DNA of 64,000 nucleotides. It comes from Balanoglossus misakiensis (taxonomy: Eukaryota; Hemichordata). The stretch lies in assembly GCA_040954595.2 (NCBI GenBank), contig CM082582.2:5084001-5148000 (forward strand), written 5' to 3'. Below, in pieces: positions 36,701 to 49,700 of this stretch. Numbering within the stretch: the first letter of the stretch is position 1; every line of letters starts with the position of its first letter. Both the position numbers and the translations under genes were made by a program. The notes beneath the pieces are model-generated. The model searched no databases, had not been told where the DNA came from, and saw nothing but the letters and a program-made list of their open reading frames with translations.

Positions 36701-39061
36701 TCCCAGGTGTTCCTTTTCATCCACTTTTAACCATTTCCACGGCGCAAAATAAAAGTTAGGCCAACTTCTGTGCACCTGCCTCAAGCAACAGCCCAAGTAA
36801 GTTTTCGCAGTCGTGGGAAAAGCTTGAAACACAAGCCAGGAAAGAAAAGAAACTGACAAGTGTTCATTTCAACATGACTAATGTTTATTTCTCCCATTGG
36901 TTGCAGATTATGGTCCCAATTATTATGGTAACATGTACTTTTCAAGCAATCCATGTTTGCCAGCAGGTGCCCACCAAGAGCCTTTTCCTCATAGTTCTAT
37001 TGATGTCTGATCTTATGGCCGTGCAGTTCTTTTTCTTAGTGCAAGACACCGGCAGCTGGCTGGAGATTGGAACAAGGTAAAATTAAAGATTTGTTGGTTT
37101 TCTCACCATTCTGCAAAATAAATTTTATGGCCACCTGAGTCTGTTAGAAATGGAAAGACTTTGCATTCAATGTTGATTGGGTCTCTCTCTCTCTCTCCCT
37201 CTCTCTCTCACAAAGGCGAATCAAGTGAGATTGATTTTGCCTTAATGGCAGGCAGAGTAAGTGTTTTTATAGTAAAATGCCAATCATTTTATGCAGTAAG
37301 TTTAAAGTGAAAGCGCTGGTTGATGCTGGCAAGTGAAAACCATGAGCTGTTTTCTGCATAATCACAGAACCCCAATAGGGAGTATATACGATCCCTGCAA
37401 TACAACTAGAGAATTGCATAGAGCACCTCTCCTGTTTGCCTTCTGTGGTCGCGGATTTTTAATTTATTTTCATTTGAAGCTAAGATATATTAGATGTAGG
37501 CAATATACGCACCGCTTATTATAAATATGAATGGGGATAGACATGTATGTAGGATCTCCATGCATATGTTGAACTTGAACCCCGCACCTGTTTCCCTTGT
37601 TAATGATTATCCCCAAGGCCCATCTATAATAAGTCATAAAGGGGGAAAAAAACTCTCATAATACGTGGACAAGACTTTGAATTTTTCATCTCTGCATTAA
37701 TAGCCTACTTGTGTGAGTTTTGGCTTTAATCATAACATAGTAATGGGCAAACAGCCACAGCTGCCCTGCCTGGCATCCTCGGTCACACTTTTGAGGCGCA
37801 AGTGAACATTTAATTACAAAATGAGTTATTTGCCCATTAAATTATGAGGAGATGTGAATTACAATGAGGGGGGTACATGACACTTTGTTTAACTTGTATT
37901 GGCTGGTGTTGCTGGTGGCTGTCTCCAATTCTGCACTTGATCTTTGTTTCCTGCGCCCAGGCTATAGTCATTCTTCCGGTGTGTGTGTGTGTGTGGGTGG
38001 GTGGAGAGGGCTGGGTCTGCCTGCTGCACCTGTGTGCCCCAAAAGTTTAGTCGTTCATTCATCAACAAGTGGCCGGCTCTTTTGCGGTACATGCGCCATC
38101 ATTTTACCCCTCTTTGCACTCTGATTGCTGCCATGTCAAGCTCTGCCCCGTGTCCCCGTCAATGAAGAAGGTCAGGCGCCAAACACTAACAAGGTTACCT
38201 CCTCACGAGGGGGAAAACAATAATATAGCTTTTTGGAGGGGGACCCAGTCAGCTTGCAATCTCCACCAACCACTGGTATCATGTGTCATCAACCTCTTCC
38301 AGTTCCAAAAATACCTCAAAAGTCATTTCTGTCACCCTCACAAGACTCAGGTACTGGAACTTACAAAAAAAAGCTTTTGATGATTTATAAGAAGAAGTGA
38401 ATATGATTACTTTTCAGAAGCGCTTTTTTATTTTTATTTTTTAAAACGAATTTTTTATCAAAAACATATTTCATCTATGACATATTACTTGAATAATGTA
38501 TTTTACCCATGATAACAGAGTTTGCATAATTTTTTTGGAAACCCTAACCCTAAATCTAACTCTACCAATACATCGGGCATACTTATTATTTGATAAAGTA
38601 CCAAGAAAAGCAAGAAAATCCTCCAGAATGCATTTCTTTGTGACTTTTTTTCCACAGGAAGCAAAGTCGCACTAGTAAACTGAACTTTGCATTGACAAAA
38701 CTGCCTGTCAATTTTGCTGTGTTGTTTTTCGAAACCAGGGTACACTGGAAAATGCTGAGTCAGCAGTTTTTGTTTACACAATAGAAAAGTTGTTTCTTGT
38801 CCGTTTGTGACGTTAGACTTTTTTGTCTTTGTCCGCTTAAAAAAAAGCCTACCTAAAATGAAAAATATTAAAAATATTTTTACCCAAAAAGAGAATTAAT
38901 ATTTAATTTTCTTCTTTTTTTTTTCTTTCAGCATAAGCCACTATGTGATAGTGATGTGCATGATCTTGTTCATGACTCTCTTGCTGGTGGTGGCAAGACT
39001 TTTCACAACTGCGACGCTGCCAAAGTGTTGGTTTTCATCCAAGAAAGCCCATGCACAGTAA
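18797..39061 (+). CDS. PIGN: PIGN: GPI ethanolamine phosphate transferase 1, 18 coding exons
   Basis: PIGN adds ethanolamine phosphate to the first mannose of GPI-anchor precursors in the ER membrane. Exons: 18797-19020, 19232-19353, 19715-19813, 20077-20183, 20555-20810, 21542-21658, 22092-22285, 22777-22911, 23093-23172, 23735-23995, 25357-25552, 25972-26063, 28635-28943, 29814-29904, 30621-30769, 31059-31134, 36907-37076, 38932-39061. They total 2808 nt in one frame: 935 residues, against 931 in human. A signal-anchor helix (about 4-25) leads to a lumenal alkaline-phosphatase-type domain: Asp53 in VADGLRA, the likely nucleophile Thr93 in TESRPGH, Asp215 and His219 in DTNGHA, Asp263/His264 in SDHGMTDW and His276 in GSHGAGHP. 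All expected metal-site residues are present. The C-terminal half, from about residue 440, is many membrane helices. The N-terminus [10 protein letters not shown] aligns with the human start. The protein ends KAHAQ. The least certain junction is the exon 6 donor, set at 21658 because it keeps the family length. Confidence 0.96.
20330..20485 (-). repeat. tRNA-derived SINE or tRNA pseudogene
   Basis: On the minus strand, GGTTCAAGTCC at 20410-20400 is a perfect pol III B box. TGGTTAGGAG at 20467-20458 fits an A box about 48 bp upstream, the usual spacing. The flanking bases do not form proper tRNA stems, so this is a tRNA-derived element and not a working tRNA. Its 3' end toward 20330 is uncertain. 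It lies in PIGN intron 4. Confidence 0.55.
21455..21516. repeat. 31-bp tandem duplication
   Basis: Two identical 31-bp units beginning CAATCACTCTGCTATTACCG lie head to tail at 21455-21485 and 21486-21516. They end 25 bp before the acceptor of PIGN exon 6. Confidence 0.95.
21774..21821. repeat. Perfect 23-bp inverted repeat with a 2-nt centre
   Basis: GTGTACATTTCAAGAAACTG continues to a 23-bp arm and is followed, after GT, by its exact complement. It lies in PIGN intron 6 (21659-22091). Confidence 0.95.
25103..25145. repeat. Half-arm relative of the 18260 foldback
   Basis: CATTGTTATTGTTTACAAA followed by GCATTCAAGTC resembles the left arm at 18260-18296. It lies in PIGN intron 10. Confidence 0.45.
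26064..28634 (+). other. PIGN: PIGN intron 12
   Basis: A 2.6-kb intron. It holds a perfect 20-bp palindrome (ACCTGATGTATACATCAGGT, 26485-26504) and an AAAAC repeat at 27490-27510. No other gene or element was recognised. Confidence 0.85.
28944..29813 (+). other. PIGN: U12-type (minor spliceosome) intron of PIGN
   Basis: The donor is GTATCCTTT, matching the U12 consensus. The acceptor region has CTCCTTAAC at 29792-29800 with its branch adenosine 14 nt before the acceptor end. The intron is in phase 2 and joins LLMCIA to HEGLFF, which restores the family alignment. Confidence 0.88.
30264..30305. repeat. Half-arm relative of the 18260 foldback
   Basis: CATTGTTATTCTACAAA followed by GTATTCAAGTCC matches the left arm at 18260-18296 in order and spacing. 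It lies in PIGN intron 14. Confidence 0.45.
31135..36906 (+). other. PIGN: PIGN intron 16, the longest PIGN intron
   Basis: A 5.8-kb AT-rich intron. Its open frames are all about 125 codons or shorter and none resembles a known protein. No repeat of the families listed here was seen in it. Confidence 0.85.
37181..37210. repeat. CT microsatellite
   Basis: A short TC/CT run with one CCC interruption in PIGN intron 17. Confidence 0.85.
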
Positions 39062-39070
39062 GAGTCTTAA

Positions 39071-39163
39071 TTAACCCTTTCACCACAATGGTTTGGTCCA
39101 AATCCATTGTTGTCTATGACAAAGTTGAACCTCTATAGAGGGAACTGGGGATGAAAGCGTTGA
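39071..39163 (-). mobile_element. 93-bp TTAA-bounded MITE, copy e, in the PIGN 3' UTR
   Basis: Reverse-orientation copy. The left end is TTAACCCTTTCA; the right end has decayed to GAAAGCGTTGAA. It starts 9 bp after the PIGN stop codon, so it is probably transcribed as part of the 3' UTR. Confidence 0.83.
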
Positions 39164-39232
39164 ATTTAATACTCAAATAGAAGTCAATCTCATTTCTAGC
39201 TGCAGCCAAATTAATGTACTAGCAATTGTGTC

Positions 39233-39238
39233 AATAAA
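39233..39238 (+). terminator. PIGN: Candidate PIGN polyadenylation signal
   Basis: The first AATAAA after the PIGN stop, 172 nt downstream. Further AATAAA hexamers lie at 40086-40091 and 40147-40152, and the sequence alone does not decide among them. Confidence 0.3.
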
Positions 39239-42200
39239 TTATAGTTAGAAGCAAATATTAAATATAAATTAAGATTAGCTGTGTAGAAAACAATTATGAA
39301 CATTGCAAAATGAAAGGTAACTGGTTAAGAAGGAAAATTAGGAAATTAGTTAATTTAGGAAAAAAGATGAATTGTTTTGTTGTTTGTCATTGAGTATAGC
39401 TAAAACAATCATGAAGTCTTTTCCCATAAGATGTAAAATATCTCACCTGTATTCTCATGTGTCTATGATGTAATGTATTGGTCGATTTTGATGAAACTAA
39501 ACTTGATGTAGCATTGATAGTAGATATTCAGGTTTTCAAGAGTTTAATTCGTGGTGGTTAAGGTCAATTCTTTGAAATTTGTCCTTTGCAGAAATGATCC
39601 CCTTCATCACTCGGTTCAAAGACAAAGGGACTCATTTGGCGTTGTGTCACTATGGTAACACACAAATGTGGGTGCTACAATGCTAACCTGCGAATTCAGT
39701 AGAACGATCATGATCATGACTTATATGCAAATGGAAAGGAAATGATGGAAAAGAATGAATTAGTTTTTGTGTGTTTAGAGATTTCAGAAGAATATTATGT
39801 AATTGTGTTCTGTTGTAATTTGGATATGGTCATATGCATTGCAGCTAATAATTTCCATTGGTGGAAATTCACAATGATTTGCCTTCACAAGTTCCCAAAC
39901 TTGGAATTCTGAGTGTCTGATATAGTTTTAGTGTCATTTATATATTTTTTTATTATTTATTTGCCGTTTTTATTTTAGATGTTTTTTACAGAAATGACAT
40001 ATTCAGTACTTTACCTATGTAAGAACACTAATGAAACATGCAGCTTTATTTAATGTTTTTCTGTAAAAGTTCTTCAAAGTTAAAGAATAAAGGGTTTTAA
40101 TTTGGAAGAAGGAATATAAATAAGTTTAAGTGTTAAGATTTTTTGAAATAAAACTTTGAAACAGGTCCTCTGTTTTCTTGTGTTTTGTAAAGTTGTGTGT
40201 TTGTGTATGTGTGCATTACCTGGCTTACTAATAAGAGACCTTAGGAAATGTTTCTTTATACCAGGCTTCTCTCTATGCGTAGAGGTTTGACACAATGCAT
40301 TTTAAGGTTAGAATGACCTCGAAAGTCAAAGTCTTAAATTTTCTCTCACATTTTGCTCCAAGGCATCTTTAGATTATTCTCTTATAATTGAGAATAGCAA
40401 TTTGGGGTCAATGCGCACAATTTTGAATGAGAGAGCAAAATTGTCTCCATTTCAAAATGGCTGCCAAGCTCCAGTGGAGAAAATTTAAAGTATCGATTTT
40501 CATGAAAAGAAGGTGACCACCCAGTTTTCTTCTTTGTTAACAAAAAAACTCCCAACAGACTTTGGATGGTTCAGTCAACTATCATTTTTCTGAAAATCTG
40601 TCCCCAAGTCAACTGAAGATCTCCAAAGTCTGATCTTGTACTGGTTTGGTTGTTTATAGAGAAGGGAACTTATGTCTGTGCCTGTAGCAAGTGTAGCATT
40701 ATAGACTATGCTTTGTCACTGAGACACATCCCGACGAAACGGTCAAACCCTGAATTTGAATTGCTAATGAGTCCACAGTTTTTTTCTGCATTTTGCGACC
40801 GTTGTCTGGACCCTTGCTATTCTTGCTGAGCCCAAATCCAATCATAGATTTGCTCCTGTATTATACTTGAGGCATGAATAGTCACGTTTTGGGGAAAGAC
40901 GTGAAGCAGACAAATTGAAACGTGTTGGACCAGAGTGTTTTATGCAGCAAATTCGATGAGGCCTCTCACGAATTCTTGTCAGAGATTGCGTGTAGTGACA
41001 TATTTAGGAGGAGGTATACAAGAAATCGGACAGGAACCCATCATTAAGATACAGAAGTAGTTGTAAGCGGAGTCCAAATTTCGTTCATTGAGAACTTTGA
41101 CCAGTAATGTATGCAACATGGTGCTGTACCATACAGTGTCTGTCAACTTTGATGTGATATCTGTTTATGTACAATTGAACGAATATTAGGAAGTGTTTGT
41201 GCCTAGGAGTCAAATAGATCATTTGTGAAATTACATGAGTAGTCGGGTCAAATCATAGTTTCTCTACCTATTGACGGGTACTGCATTTCTTTGTGTGTAA
41301 GGCACGTTTTCTTGAAATGCTAAAACAAAAATTGCGACGTGGTAAATTTTTCATCTACCAAGAATATTCCAAAAGCGAACGAAAGACTTAAAACATATAA
41401 GGTTAGTGTGATTTTTGTACGAAGGACCTCAAATTTGTATGGTGACACGTCTATACATCCGTGCAGAAGACCCTCTATGTGAAAGGCCATATAGGCACTG
41501 GGCTCCAATGATAGGAGAGCTGGAGCCCTCTCCGAATTCTCCTCTTTTGCACACTTTTTCTTGAATCGCGTCATCATATTTTCTCTCCAAGTTTTGATGA
41601 TGTAAATTTTTGTATCACTGCTAGTACTTGCGCTGGTGTTGTCTTGAATTGTAAAGTCACCTGAAGATAAGACACATTTCCGTGTGTCTGTGTCTGTACA
41701 ATAAACGTTTCAGATTCAATCATGTGCATTTCTGATTTCTATTCATGCCGCATACGATCTTGATGTCGGAGGGTGCCGGGTTCTTGTACATCAGATGAGA
41801 ACGTTCATCCATTCGACTGTACAAAGACTTTGTCAGACTCTCGTGCGACAAGTGATTCATCACGAGGCGTTCCTATCCAAAGAGACAAATGAAAAAGATC
41901 AAAAGTTCATCAGTAGTAAACCTCGAGTCCACAATTTTCCTTTTGGAAGCCAGCGTCACCGCATCGCTTTTAACAAATAAATCTCGACTGAGAAGCAGAC
42001 CAGTTATTTCTTTGTTTCCATTGTTTTTATCCCAATCTGTAATTTGCGGTTGTTGTAATACCACTGGCGTTTCACAATCTTAGCCGTCGTATATCATCGT
42101 TTTAATACTATTTCGATGGTTTCTATCGCACGACATCCAGGCCCTCATCGAATTTTAAATCGTTTTCGAAAACTTGATTAATATCTCTATCCACTGTCTC

Positions 42201-42294
42201 CGAAACTCTTCCTCCCCCCTCCGTTCATCCGTCTCATCTCTCTCCCTGTCTCGACTCCGTCAGTTCGTCCATCCCTCTCCGTCCGCCCCACGCT

Positions 42295-42362
42295 CTCTCC
42301 CCTCTCCCCACACACACACTCTCTCTCTCCCTCCCTCCCTCCCTCCCCCTCTCTCTCTCTCT

Positions 42363-42407
<45 letters not shown>

Positions 42408-42445
42408 CCTCCCTCCCTCCCTCTCTCTCTCTCTCTCTCTCTCCA
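42295..42445. repeat. Long CT/CCCT low-complexity tract
   Basis: About 150 bp of CT and CCCT units. The arginine/glutamate-rich minus frame and serine/leucine-rich plus frame over it are artefacts of the repeat. Confidence 0.95.
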
Positions 42446-43288
42446 AAAGTACGAATTTCAACAGCTGTTGTGTACACGTGTAGCCAAGCTCTGAATTGCC
42501 TCTCCACGAACAGATTATATATAGCCCAAAACTCTAATTTGAAATTATCTGGATGTAATGACAATTTGAGTTAAACCCCGTTCATGTATTACATTTTAAA
42601 TTTAATGAAATAGCTTTGTACCCTGTGGCCTACGTTCGTAAAGAATGAAGGTTCTGAATAATATCGCCGTTTGAGGGCTGCGAAATCATCAGAGCTCTAG
42701 AAATGCAACAAAATAATTAATTCATATTGATGCCACCTACAAAATTAATATGATGATGATCGCACCTCTCATTTGCAACCAATAATTTCCATTGTCTTCT
42801 CTGAATTTAAACTACATGAATATTGAGACGAAATGACCTTGTCACCAGATTAGTTTTCGCCCAGAGGATTTCCAACACAAATGGATGTTCCCGCCTTTAC
42901 AAACAGCCGTGTCGCGTTGACACAAAAATTAACAAATATCATGAAACAGGCTTGTTTTACACGCAAACCACGCTTAATATTTCTCCGGTGTCTGTAAAAA
43001 ACTTCAACATTATACCAAAATTCAAAACATTTAAGGATTAAAATATTTATGACAGTTTAATGCTTAACTCTCACTCTCAATAATGTACATTTGCGGCAAT
43101 AAATTTCATAATGTACATTTGTGACAATAAATGGCATTAACACTGGTTTTTATCAAATCCCCAGTCCCTCCACTGATATTCAAGTTCACAGCAGCGCGGC
43201 CTGGTTAGGTTGAACACTCGTTTTTATTGCCCGCGAGTATGATGACGTCACAAGCCAGCCATTAACCTTTACGTGAAGATCGCAACTT

Positions 43289-43326
43289 GAGAAAGAGAGA
43301 GAGAGAGAGGGAGGGAGAGAGAGAGA
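43289..43326. repeat. GA microsatellite
   Basis: GA units with two GGGA interruptions. Confidence 0.9.
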
Positions 43327-45300
43327 AGTCGGAAGATATCAGAGCTAGACACAAAATTATAACATTTCATGGGTAGATGCGCCCGTTCGCTCGTCTTCTA
43401 TAGTATGTCGTTTGAGGAACACAGTAACCAGGTCATCGTGATCTGAATCTAACTAGTACACTTGACTTTGTAGCACCCTACTGGCGTTCAGGATTGACAT
43501 ACATTTCCACGCATATATTTTTAATTGGGTGTAGGCCTAGACTGTGACTTATCGAAACGAAAATGGTTAAACGATGCTGAGTTCTGTATTTTCTCAACTA
43601 GCACATTATTTGAATATGAAATATTTATCTCAACAGAAGCACACACTTTCCTTATAAATATGGTATGAATCAGAGTTTACGGGTAAATTTTATTTGCATT
43701 CACTTTGACATAGAAACTTGTGTTTCAAAAATATTGGATATATCATCATAAATGATACGACTGATTGATTGAGTTTTTTAATTGTCCCATACATGAAAAT
43801 TTAATCGAATGTAATTGTGGATTTGAAAAAAACGCACTTTTTTTTTACAAAACAGGTTGCGCTCTAGACTTGGTCACAGTGACCCGATGACGGTTCAGAT
43901 GATGAGTGCATGTCCTTGTAGTGAGGGCTGTCACGACGCCCATACCGCTCGCTTTCATACCCGGTGTTAAAGCCTCACTCATCAGGCATTGAAACAAAGT
44001 TATGAGGGACTGCCTTTTGCTCTAAAATATATATTACATGGAGCGAGATCTTGAATTTCCAATCCCATTCAAAATATATCGATCACTCCCAGCAGCAGGG
44101 ATGCACAATTTGACTCCCCCCCCCCCCCATCCTCCGTTTTTCTGAGTAAGATGTAAAGGTTTGTCAGTAAAAGACTTGGCTTCCTTGCGTTTATTTTTAT
44201 TTTTTGCTTTGAAACATGTACACTCTTCAAATCATGCCAATTAAAAGAATATCTCTGATAGTAGTTATCGAAATATGATTGATGATCGACGTTCTGGGTT
44301 TGCTTCTTGCCAGTATATTTCTTTGTCGTCTCTGCTTCTGCAGTACGTTTGTGACTTACATAATTCATTGGGTTTGCCATCTGTGCTGGTAAACTGACGC
44401 TTTTCCTCCGAAGTATTTGAGTCAAGATGCTTGAACGTTATCTCGCGACAAGGGGTGCGAGAATACAGGAATATGCTTTGATCCAGAATCAAGATTATCT
44501 GTTACCAGCAAAATATACCTTTCATTTCAATCTCTCGAAAACCGTGCTTTCGTGCGGGGAACGGGATTATTGCAATTACGCAGGGAGTTGCCTCCAAGAC
44601 AAACATGCCCTTCAACAAGCAATTACCTTGATTGAGTGTCGATAATTAATAAACGTAAATAAAACGAGACTGGAACCCGCTAAGACCGCGGGGTTTGAAC
44701 GATTTGGTTTCTTGAGAAATTAAATTTCATGTCGGGAAGTAGGATCGGAAACTATAAGCTTCGCGGAAACCAGTATCGAAGAATCTAGGTTCCTTCCTTA
44801 CATAAACACACTACAGTCTTTTACATAATTTTAAACGATCTGGCTTGACGTCATTTCCGTCTACCTGACGTCACGCGCCCGTTCGTTTATTCAATAGGCA
44901 AGAGGATGTTGCAATTTGAAATTCTTATATAAACTTCAACCTTGGACGTTCATTGTCATTTTTTACACGTCAAACCATCTGGATGCCACTTTTGATATTT
45001 TTATCTTTCGTGGAGATCGTCTGTACGTCTTCAAGTACACCGAGTGCGTCTCCGATCCAATGGCGTTATTTTAAGAACTGTTGTAGAACCCAGTTATACA
45101 ATCGGGGTCAGACTTTCTCGCTTGTCCTGACTCTCGTTTCTTTATGTGTGGACGTCCTTTCGTGTATCAGCCAGTGTGTCAGTGCATCTGTCTGTGTGTC
45201 TGTTCTCAATCTTAGCACGACTACCAAGAAATTCAACCTCTCTCATTCTCTCTATCACTCTGCCACCCCCCCTCTCTCACCCACTGGTCTGTCTGACTGA

Positions 45301-45303
<3 letters not shown>

Positions 45304-45359
<56 letters not shown>
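45304..45359. repeat. (CT)n microsatellite, about 28 units
   Basis: Uninterrupted CT dinucleotides. Confidence 0.97.
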
Positions 45360-45362
<3 letters not shown>

Positions 45363-45932
45363 GTGGCCACTGATTGGAATCTGTGTATGTTCGATACTGA
45401 ATAACCAGGTTGGCTTTGATGGTTTTTTTTGAAAACGTCCGACACAAGTTTGAATGTTTGTCTGGGATGGAATGGCTATAAAGGGATTTTTTTGTTTTTG
45501 AAGGTAGAAACATTGATCTTCCGATGGATGATATAATTATTTCACCTTTTCTCTGCAATAAAGGTATTTTGTTCGTGTCGACTAGTATTAAGGTAATAGA
45601 TAAATATGTAAAAAATGTACAAAAATCTGTCAAGCGTATTTGGCATAATAATGTCCTCTATACCTATACAGCTTAAAGTTTTTGAGGCTTGACTATGGGG
45701 TCATGGCAAGCATAGGGTTGTTGGCGGTGGAACCACATTATCGGACTTAGAACTTGACAACTTGTTCGTTGAGTAATATCTTGTTATTCTTAACTAACGT
45801 CCTTCGCCAAAAGTAGCCAGAAAATCCCTGTCAAAGACGGATGTAGCGCTTCGAAGTTACAGATAAAAAAAAGGAAAGTGAGCCGTGACGGGTAACTGCA
45901 TGCTTGTGTTGTGCTTGTGTCGGGTGAGACTT

Positions 45933-46012
45933 AGTCTGGTATCCAGACCCCAGTGTGTTTTAGATAGACTCACACACAGGCGAGTCTATCTATAAACACT
46001 GGATACCAGACT
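45933..46012. repeat. 80-bp hairpin element
   Basis: The outer arms AGTCTGGTATCCAG and CTGGATACCAGACT are perfect complements. The inner arms TAGATAGACTC and GAGTCTATCTA are also complementary, around a loop of about 10 nt. The left arm has about 7 extra bases. It looks like a short foldback MITE. Confidence 0.8.
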
Positions 46013-46799
46013 AGGTAAATCGGATTCATGACCACACTCATCTGATTTTCGCGACAGAATGACTCCGTTCATCGCTTCTCTTCATTGAAATGTGTTCTAC
46101 GAACAGATGCCACAGTGATCGATTCGGCCAGTTGTTTAGTTGGGACACAGGCGAGGTAAAAGTCAGGACTCAAGGCAACCATTTACAATACTATCTCGTG
46201 CTAACCCAGGGGGATTAGCTATACTTGTACGCCTTGTTGAGACTGTAAACAGCACTGGTGACATCGCCTGATACCACTCAACGATGTGTAGAAACACTTT
46301 TCAAAACCGCATTTCGAATCAGCACTCATCATGAAAAATATCCCAGTGGTATTTTTTAACAAAAGGTATACTGTTTAAACACACACTGAGAGAAATACTG
46401 AGAAAAGGTTTAGCCTTCCGTGAGATTTCATTTCGTAATGATCAAGTGAAACACCGTCAACTCGTCAGAAGGAAACGCGATGAACTAAACTCACTGCAAA
46501 ATCATGGATTACAGAGATTTTTTTTCGAATTGTAGGCCTGAAATGGGGAAATGTTTCTGATTCTTAACAGAGTTGAGAAGCTATAGGCCTGAGAGAACCA
46601 GAGTTTCGCCCGAGTCAAGCGAATACAGATACCGAGTTATGTATGTGTGTGCGTGTGTGTCTCACTCATTGTGCAAATATTAGCGATTAGTAACATGATA
46701 CATGTCGCTGCAACAGGTGGGAAAAATAGCTTGTTGAAAAAAAACTTCCAGGGCCTTCAAAAACGGCACATTGACCAAGGGAGATTCGATTAATAAATA

Positions 46800-49700
46800 T
46801 GGATACGATTTTGTGGTCGCGGCACCATATTGAGCCAATCATATTTAGCGCGTATGAAAGGAAGTCTGTGGTGCCGCTGAATGCTGGGCGCGCTCGCCGG
46901 GGCCAGACTGGCCGCGCTTTCCAATCATAACCTTCGCCACTTGTCGTGCATTGCTTCATTTCTGCGTCTTTTTTCCTGCATAAAATAACAACAAACAAAA
47001 AAATTGGTAATGCATTAAGTGCTTTTTTTTTCTGGCCAAGCGCTAAGTTAAACAATGCTATATTGAGAGGAGATTTTTTTTTGAGCGCAGAAGAGGAAAA
47101 ACGTTCGGTGGCCGCTGAGTGGGCGTCGATAATGACTGGCGAAACAGCTGTAGTAATATAGATCTGTTACCCCCTGCTCCCCGGTTTCAGGCGCTGTTGC
47201 AAAAATGTAATAAACTTTCGCCAAAGACGGGCTCGATTCGACCGAAAATGAACCGAGTTCGCCCAGAAAAGTTCCGCGAAAGTCCGTCCTGCGTAAGACC
47301 AGTAGCCATGTTTTTCCCCGCACAGCGCGCGTCATAGCATTCCATACAGTGCGCCATTGCAGGCCATTGTTCCACGCGCAGCGCCACTTTACTTTCCTCG
47401 ACATACCGGCGAGAAACACGCGTTAAACTATTTTCGCGGCGTTTTGAATTGATTATTCCGAGCGTTATCGAAGGGCAAGCTTTAGATCTTGTGATACACG
47501 AAAGATACGGATATCGATCTAGCCGTGATCTGTTTGGGGAGGTCTGGTACTTTTGGCTTAAAAAAACGCCCGGCTATTTCAGCGTGTATACACCTCAATG
47601 CATGGCGATTCAGCGGCGTTTCAATGGGGGGTTCTGAATATGGTTTCTTGATCAAGAACCTGCCTTCGGATTTTATGCGGTTTTAGAGCAACAGGTTACA
47701 GCTGGAAATCGGCAGCAAACGGTCGAAAAAAGGCGAATTTGAGGGTATTGCGGTTTTTTCAGCGCTGTTGTTGACAGCAGCTGCAGCCTGCAGTCAGGTT
47801 GGTTAAAAACGCCGAGAACTAAAACACTGTGTGGGAGTAGGTATACTATAGCACTGTGTGGCCAGTGGTACAGCTGGGAGAGGTCAGCGTTGGAGAGTCC
47901 CCCTAAAAACTTTTTAAAAAGTTCTAATTGGGAAAATTTTATGTGTGTACACCGTGTTGTGGGAAAGGGGACATGTGTCCATTGCGGGTTTCCGAAGCCT
48001 AGTACGTGCGCCCATCTGTATGAGTGGGCGTACAGCTTTTGTGCCGCAATTCTTGCGCTTTTTATGGCTCGGGCAGAACACTGAAAACTACACGGGCTAT
48101 ATGCCGATGTGTACTGCCTTAATCTCCCTCATTTTTCGCTAATATTTCTGGCTGTGTAGAAATCACAAAGAGAGAGACACTGCGTTAATTTTTTTAAACG
48201 AGTCTGAAATTAAAGCGCCGAATCCTGACTGCGGGCCCCGTCGGTCGGCGGACCCGTGAGTTCCCAATGATCGAGTAATGTAAATCTACTAAACGATTCT
48301 GTTCGTTTTATTAAATAACACGCACTTTAACTTCTTCCCACTCATCTTGTTATTTGTCGATTATAATTCCTGATATTAATGATAATAAATGTAGAAGTTA
48401 TAATAATTGTTGGATTATGAGACAGCTAGTTAACCCTTTAAAGAGTAGTGACCCACGGTTCAAACCATCAGTAATTTATCAAGTTCTTTCTGTTAGTTTT
48501 TTTAAGAGTAAAAAGGCGATACACGTACCGTGATTTGGTGTAGCTGTTTCCGTGTAAAAAGGGGATGCGCCGTTGTATACGTGACAGTACCTGTTACCGA
48601 TTTACCTCAGACACCTGTTGTTGTCGAATCAGCCTTGTGTGTAACACCTGCAAGGGTGACTAACTACATGAGCTAACTTTTCGTTATCGATGTGTGTTCC
48701 TATTTGGACTCCGTTCAACTCTCTCACTCTCTCACCCTCTTCCCCTTTTTTCATCGCTGTAAATTTTATTATTTTGGGGGAAAACGTTTTCCTGTGCATT
48801 CTTTTGTTCCGAACCGGGAGCCTCAGACGGACCGGGTATATAATAGTATCAGCGGAGAAGTGGGCCAAAATATTTGCACGAGTCAACGCGCGTCCCTGTC
48901 GCCGTTTGCAAAGGGGGGCACGCGTCCGCGTCCAGACCACAGCCTATCCCCGTAGTTGATCGACAGAAGAAAAAAAAAGAGAATATTAATAAAACCTTGT
49001 CTTTGGGCAAGCTGTCAAGCGAATCATAAATGAAATAAAACGCAGATAGTAAATTCGATTGTGGTTAGTGAGTGGGCGGATGCCTCTCTTCTGGTTATCC
49101 ATTGTCTTGACGGCGCTTTTAACTTCACATATGGTTTCATTCAAATTCTATTTTGTTATGCATGATGAAGTTAGCATTGTCTGACCCGACACTGTTCCGA
49201 TAAACTCCGTAATACCGGAATTTACACCATAATCTTTGAAAAGATAAAAAAATAGTCGGTAGTAAAATCTAAATCGCTGAATTATTATTTAAGACTAATT
49301 TAACATCAGCGGTGTTAGCATTATAGCTTCGTCGCATGATTTCTATCGCAAGCGCATCACGCGCTAGTATTCATCATCAGTCGCCGGGGAACCCGCTGAC
49401 GCGCTAAATTTGTCCCTTTCCCCGGTCTTAGATATTTTCATATCTGCACTAAAACTCTACGCTCTTCATTTCACGCCTGTTATTATTATTTTTTCCAGAA
49501 ATGGGTTTCATACAAAGAAATAACACCGCAAGAGTTCGTCAAGTTGCGTTGGAGTGTGGCCGGCAATGGACCGCATTAAACAGTTTTGTCTTCAAGATCA
49601 CGCCGCTGCGTTTTCGTGATTGTTTCATGTTTTTCATGGTAACCGTATGTCAGATTACAATCACACCAGCGCGTGATGTACACGTAGACGAAGTCAGCTA

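Larger units (their letters stand above)
39239..46799. other. Intergenic region, AT-rich part
   Basis: No gene was recognised. It holds the CT tracts at 42295-42445 and 45304-45359, a GA tract at 43289-43326 and a hairpin at 45933-46012. Open frames over the CT and GA tracts are low-complexity. Confidence 0.75.

Noticed and set aside
42187-42564. 125-codon Arg/Glu/Gly-rich frame and other frames over the CT tract
   Set aside because: They are translations of CT/CCCT repeats.
46687-47419. Two overlapping minus-strand frames of about 120 codons upstream of CBFB
   Set aside because: No domain or splice partner recognised; both fit chance openness in a GC-rich stretch.
48430-48445. TTAACCCTTTAAAG as a sixth 93-bp MITE
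   Set aside because: Only the first ten bases match, and no TGAAAGGGTTAA end lies about 93 bp away.
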